Shown here: piece by piece, positions 34,982 to 37,028 of the stretch
Layout: each line of letters begins with the position of its first letter
Position numbering within the stretch: the stretch's first letter is position 1
Origin: Methylococcaceae bacterium
GTDB lineage: Bacteria > Pseudomonadota > Gammaproteobacteria > Methylococcales > Methylomonadaceae
DNA: 37,028 nt
NCBI GenBank assembly: GCA_030626845.1
Contig: DAOUTG010000017.1
Coordinates: 1 to 37,028 of the forward strand
Direction of reading: 5' to 3'
The notes under the pieces: generated by a model
Database searches by the model: none
The model's input: the letters and a program-made list of their open reading frames with translations, nothing else
What the model was told of the DNA's origin: nothing
Made by a program: the position numbers and the translations under genes

Positions 34982-35617
34982 ATGTCTAACGTATTTGAAT
35001 TTATGGCGACAAGCCGTGAACAATCGGGAACAAGTGCAGCGCGTGGAGTACGTCGTCAAGGTAATGTCCCTGCGATCATCTACGGTGGTGATACAGATCC
35101 TACAATGCTAGTTTTAAATCATAATGATGTTCTCAAACATCTTGAGAATGAAGCGGTGTATTCTCATGTACTTGATATAATCGTGGATGGTAAGACTGAA
35201 AAAGCTATTTTGAAAGGACTTCAACGTCATCCTGCTAAACCTAGAATCTTGCATATGGATTTTATGCGTATTAGTGAAACAGAGGAATTAAAAATACATG
35301 TTCCCCTACATTTTATTAATGAAGCAGACTCAATAGGGGTGAAGAAAGGGGGGGTTGCAACCCATGCACGTGTTGAAATCGAAATTAGTTGTCTACCTTC
35401 TGTATTACCTGAATATTTAGAAGTTGATTTAGAAAAACTTGATATTGGTGAGTCAGTTTATTTATCTGAAATTTCTTTACCTGAAGGCGTAGAAATTGTT
35501 GAATTAACGCATGGTGAAGAACATGATCTAGCCGTTGCATCAATTCTTGCATCACGTGTTTCTCTTGAGGATGAAGATGATGAGTCTACTGATATCGATA
35601 GTGAAAAAGCAGAATAA
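34982..35617 (+). CDS. rplY: 50S ribosomal protein L25 (general stress type, Ctc/TL5)
   Basis: L25 binds 5S rRNA. This is the long two-domain TL5/Ctc form of 211 residues, with the 5S-binding domain at about 1-95 (TSAARGVRRQGNVPAIIYGG and KGLQRHPAKPRILHMDFMRI) and a C-terminal beta domain ending in an acidic tail. The ATG at 34982 follows GGAG at 34972-34975 and gives MSNVFEFMATSRE, so it is preferred to a TTG four codons upstream. It sits between prs and pth as expected. Confidence 0.94.
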   Translation: MSNVFEFMATSREQSGTSAARGVRRQGNVPAIIYGGDTDPTMLVLNHNDVLKHLENEAVYSHVLDIIVDGKTEKAILKGLQRHPAKPRILHMDFMRISETEELKIHVPLHFINEADSIGVKKGGVATHARVEIEISCLPSVLPEYLEVDLEKLDIGESVYLSEISLPEGVEIVELTHGEEHDLAVASILASRVSLEDEDDESTDIDSEKAE

Positions 35618-35623
35618 AAAATA

Positions 35624-36193
35624 ATGATTAAATTGATTGTTGGGTTGGGAAACCCGGGTCAACAATACGAAAAAACCCGGCATAATGCTGGGTTTTTGTT
35701 TTTAGAGCGATTAGTTTCAAATTACAATAGTTTTTGGACTAAGGACGTAAAGTTTCAAGGTTGGGTTGCTAACTGCCCTATTGACTCACAAAAAATAATT
35801 TTACTTAAGCCTGATACTTTTATGAATCGTAGTGGGCAATCGGTGGGTAAAATAGCACGCTATTATAAACTGGCTGTTGATGAAATTTTGGTCGTTCATG
35901 ATGAACTTGATTTTGTTGCTGGGATGGTTAAACTAAAAAAAGGGGGAGGGCATGCAGGTCATAATGGCTTGCGTGATATTATTGCTCATTTAAACTCTAA
36001 AGATTTTTATCGGCTAAGAATTGGAATTGGTCGTCCTTCTGAAGGAAAAGTCGTTGCAGATTACGTGTTATCAAATCCATCAAAGACTGATTTAGGTTTT
36101 ATAGAGGCAAGTTTTGTACGTATAGAGGCTATTTTGAATGAATTAATGACAGGTGATATAGCTACGGTAACGAATAAATTACATAGAGAATAA
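35624..36193 (+). CDS. pth: Peptidyl-tRNA hydrolase
   Basis: Pth frees tRNA from peptidyl-tRNA dropped by ribosomes. The 189-residue protein has GLGNPGQQYEKTRHNAGF with catalytic His20, KPDTFMNRSGQSV, VVHDELDFVAGMVKLKKGGG and GHNGLRDI, all complete. It starts six bases after the rplY stop and ends the prs-rplY-pth run; a strong tRNA promoter begins just after it. Confidence 0.96.
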   Translation: MIKLIVGLGNPGQQYEKTRHNAGFLFLERLVSNYNSFWTKDVKFQGWVANCPIDSQKIILLKPDTFMNRSGQSVGKIARYYKLAVDEILVVHDELDFVAGMVKLKKGGGHAGHNGLRDIIAHLNSKDFYRLRIGIGRPSEGKVVADYVLSNPSKTDLGFIEASFVRIEAILNELMTGDIATVTNKLHRE

Positions 36194-36201
36194 ATAAATC
36201 C

Positions 36202-36230
36202 TTGACAATATCTTACTTGACTAATACAAT
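36202..36230 (+). promoter_or_regulatory. Sigma-70 promoter of the tRNA operon
   Basis: TTGACA (36202-36207), a 17-base spacer and TACAAT (36225-36230) are almost full consensus. The -10 box ends 16 bases before tRNA-Tyr, leaving room for a short leader. Confidence 0.85.
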
Positions 36231-36246
36231 AGCTGGCTGAAGTAGC

Positions 36247-36331
36247 GGAGGGGTTCCCGAGCGGCCAAAGGGATCAGACTGTAAATCTGACGGCTCAGCC
36301 TTCGGAGGTTCGAATCCTCCCCCCTCCACCA
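36247..36331 (+). tRNA. tRNA-Tyr (anticodon GTA)
   Basis: An 85-base class II tRNA with a long variable arm. The acceptor GGAGGGG pairs with CCCCTCC, the discriminator is A and the CCA is encoded. The anticodon GTA is at 36281-36283 in stem TCAGA/TCTGA. First gene of the Tyr-Gly-Thr tRNA operon. Confidence 0.97.
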
Positions 36332-36356
36332 TTACTTCTTATCTAAAGATTATTTT

Positions 36357-36430
36357 GCGGGTGTAGTTCAGTGGTAGAACTCCAGCCTTCCAAGCTGATT
36401 ATGTGGGTTCGATTCCCATCACCCGCTCCA
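36357..36430 (+). tRNA. tRNA-Gly (anticodon TCC)
   Basis: A 74-base cloverleaf. The acceptor GCGGGTG pairs with CACCCGC, the discriminator is T and the CCA is encoded. The anticodon TCC is at 36389-36391. The top pair of the anticodon stem is a C-A mismatch (36382 with 36398). Second in the operon. Confidence 0.96.
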
Positions 36431-36446
36431 AATCAAACTTTTTGTC

Positions 36447-36519
<73 letters not shown>

Positions 36520-36522
<3 letters not shown>

Positions 36523-36537
36523 GTTTCTAAAAACTGG
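36520..36537 (+). terminator. Hairpin at the end of the tRNA operon
   Basis: CCAGTTT (36520-36526) pairs with AAACTGG (36531-36537) and starts inside the encoded CCA of tRNA-Thr. There is no T-run after it, so it may be a processing signal or a weak terminator. Confidence 0.4.
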
Positions 36538-36686
36538 AAACAAGACAATCTCAAACTCTAAAAATCCCCTTATTTTTTAATAGACGCATATCTTTATAAG
36601 CAAAGGATGTGTATAGTTATTTCTTATCAGGTATTAGTTCTGTTTAATATCTGAGCAATTACTATTTAAATTTTTGAGGGTTTAGA

Positions 36687-36893
36687 ATGAAAAAAATTAT
36701 TATCGGTTTAACATTGATGTTAATAAGCTCTATATCATATGCCAAAGCCTATGAATGTAAAGCTTATATTGATGGGGTTCAAGTTAGTGAAACAATGATG
36801 GTAAATGCTTCAAAAGTAGCTGTTGCAGAAGCTAAAGCTTATTCTCGCATGAAAAAAGCGAAAGTTGCCATAGACTATATAACCTGTAAATAA
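36687..36893 (+). CDS. Small secreted protein of unknown function
   Basis: A 68-residue protein with a clear Sec signal peptide (MKKIIIGLTLMLISSISYA, cleavage after residue 19) and a basic mature part of about 49 residues. The mature part has two cysteines (YECKAY and the final YITCK), which could form one disulfide in the periplasm. GAGGG precedes the ATG. No family is recognised. Its stop is only four bases from the stop of a converging gene. Confidence 0.7.
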   Translation: MKKIIIGLTLMLISSISYAKAYECKAYIDGVQVSETMMVNASKVAVAEAKAYSRMKKAKVAIDYITCK

Positions 36894-36932
36894 AAAATTA
36901 TCTGGTTTCTTTTGCTGATGCAGGAAACCAGA
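36894..36932 (-). terminator. Terminator overlapping the end of the cut gene
   Basis: TCTGGTTTC (36901-36909) and GAAACCAGA (36924-36932) form a perfect 9-bp stem. Read on the minus strand it is followed by TAATTTTTT, which includes the gene's stop codon. It may also stop transcription from the small secreted protein gene on the plus strand. Confidence 0.6.
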
Positions 36933-37028
36933 CATATCTCATTTCACTGATTGATAACTTTGCACTAAATGGGTCTGATTTGAGCTTATCAGACGCGGTT
37001 TCCCAAGCTTTTCGATAGTTTTCCTTTG
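36898..37028 (-). CDS. C-terminal end of a gene cut by the window edge
   Basis: On the minus strand a frame stays open from the window end to a TAA at 36898-36900 and gives 42 residues, including ENYRKAWETASDKLKSDPF and SEMRYVWFPASAKETR. The composition looks like a real protein and the stop is followed on that strand by a T-run. The frame is short and I recognise no family. Confidence 0.5.
   Translation of the reverse strand, partial: KENYRKAWETASDKLKSDPFSAKLSISEMRYVWFPASAKETR

Overview
The window is an AT-rich piece of a gammaproteobacterial chromosome. The core gene order (aroQ-accB-accC-prmA, recA-recX, hemA-prfA-prmC, lolB-ispE-tRNA-Gln-prs-rplY-pth) is gammaproteobacterial. A gene for (5-formylfuran-3-yl)methyl phosphate synthase (mfnB) next to a DUF447 gene points to a C1-metabolising organism with methanofuran/tetrahydromethanopterin cofactors, most likely a methanotroph of the Methylococcales. 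The genus cannot be fixed from this sequence alone.

Layout. 1-358: no confident gene; a hairpin and an inverted repeat. 359-4829 (+): a possible leader ORF, parC, a CPBP-type membrane protease, a small membrane protein, tadA and rnt. 4968-6617 (+): a class I methyltransferase and a lone PD-(D/E)XK nuclease-like protein. 6790-8263 (+): recA, recX. 8437-12296 (+): aroQ, accB, accC, prmA and a DUF3426 zinc-ribbon membrane protein. 12345-13543 (+): three small unrecognised genes, two rich in cysteine. 13544-14391: a gene-poor stretch with decayed fragments of two kinds of insertion sequence (TnpB-like and IS630-like). 14392-17073 (+): a Pat-type protein acetyltransferase with an acyl-CoA synthetase half. 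17157-30804 (all -): in transcription order hemA, prfA, prmC, a coiled-coil protein, an OmpA-domain membrane protein, a Ras-like GTPase, a hybrid histidine kinase, an AsmA/YdbH-like envelope protein, DUF447, mfnB and an RND/MMPL exporter. 30948-36193 (+): a TPR lipoprotein, lolB, ispE, tRNA-Gln, prs, rplY, pth. 36202-36522 (+): a near-consensus promoter and tRNA-Tyr, tRNA-Gly, tRNA-Thr. 36687-37028: a small secreted protein and a converging gene cut by the window end.

The most interesting part is 24597-27612, with the kinase at 22964-24502 beside it. A small Ras-superfamily GTPase overlaps by 4 bases the gene for an inner-membrane protein. That protein has a cytoplasmic segment resembling a roadblock/longin domain and a periplasmic OmpA-type peptidoglycan-binding domain. 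A coiled-coil protein gene lies 11 bases upstream. By analogy with MglA/MglB this looks like a GTPase switch coupled across the envelope. The coupling is inference; the domains and overlaps are visible in the sequence. Second-rank items are the cysteine-rich trio at 12345-13543, the lone PD-(D/E)XK gene, the fossil transposon segment, the leader ORF coupled to parC, and a near-identical motif shared by two upstream regions.
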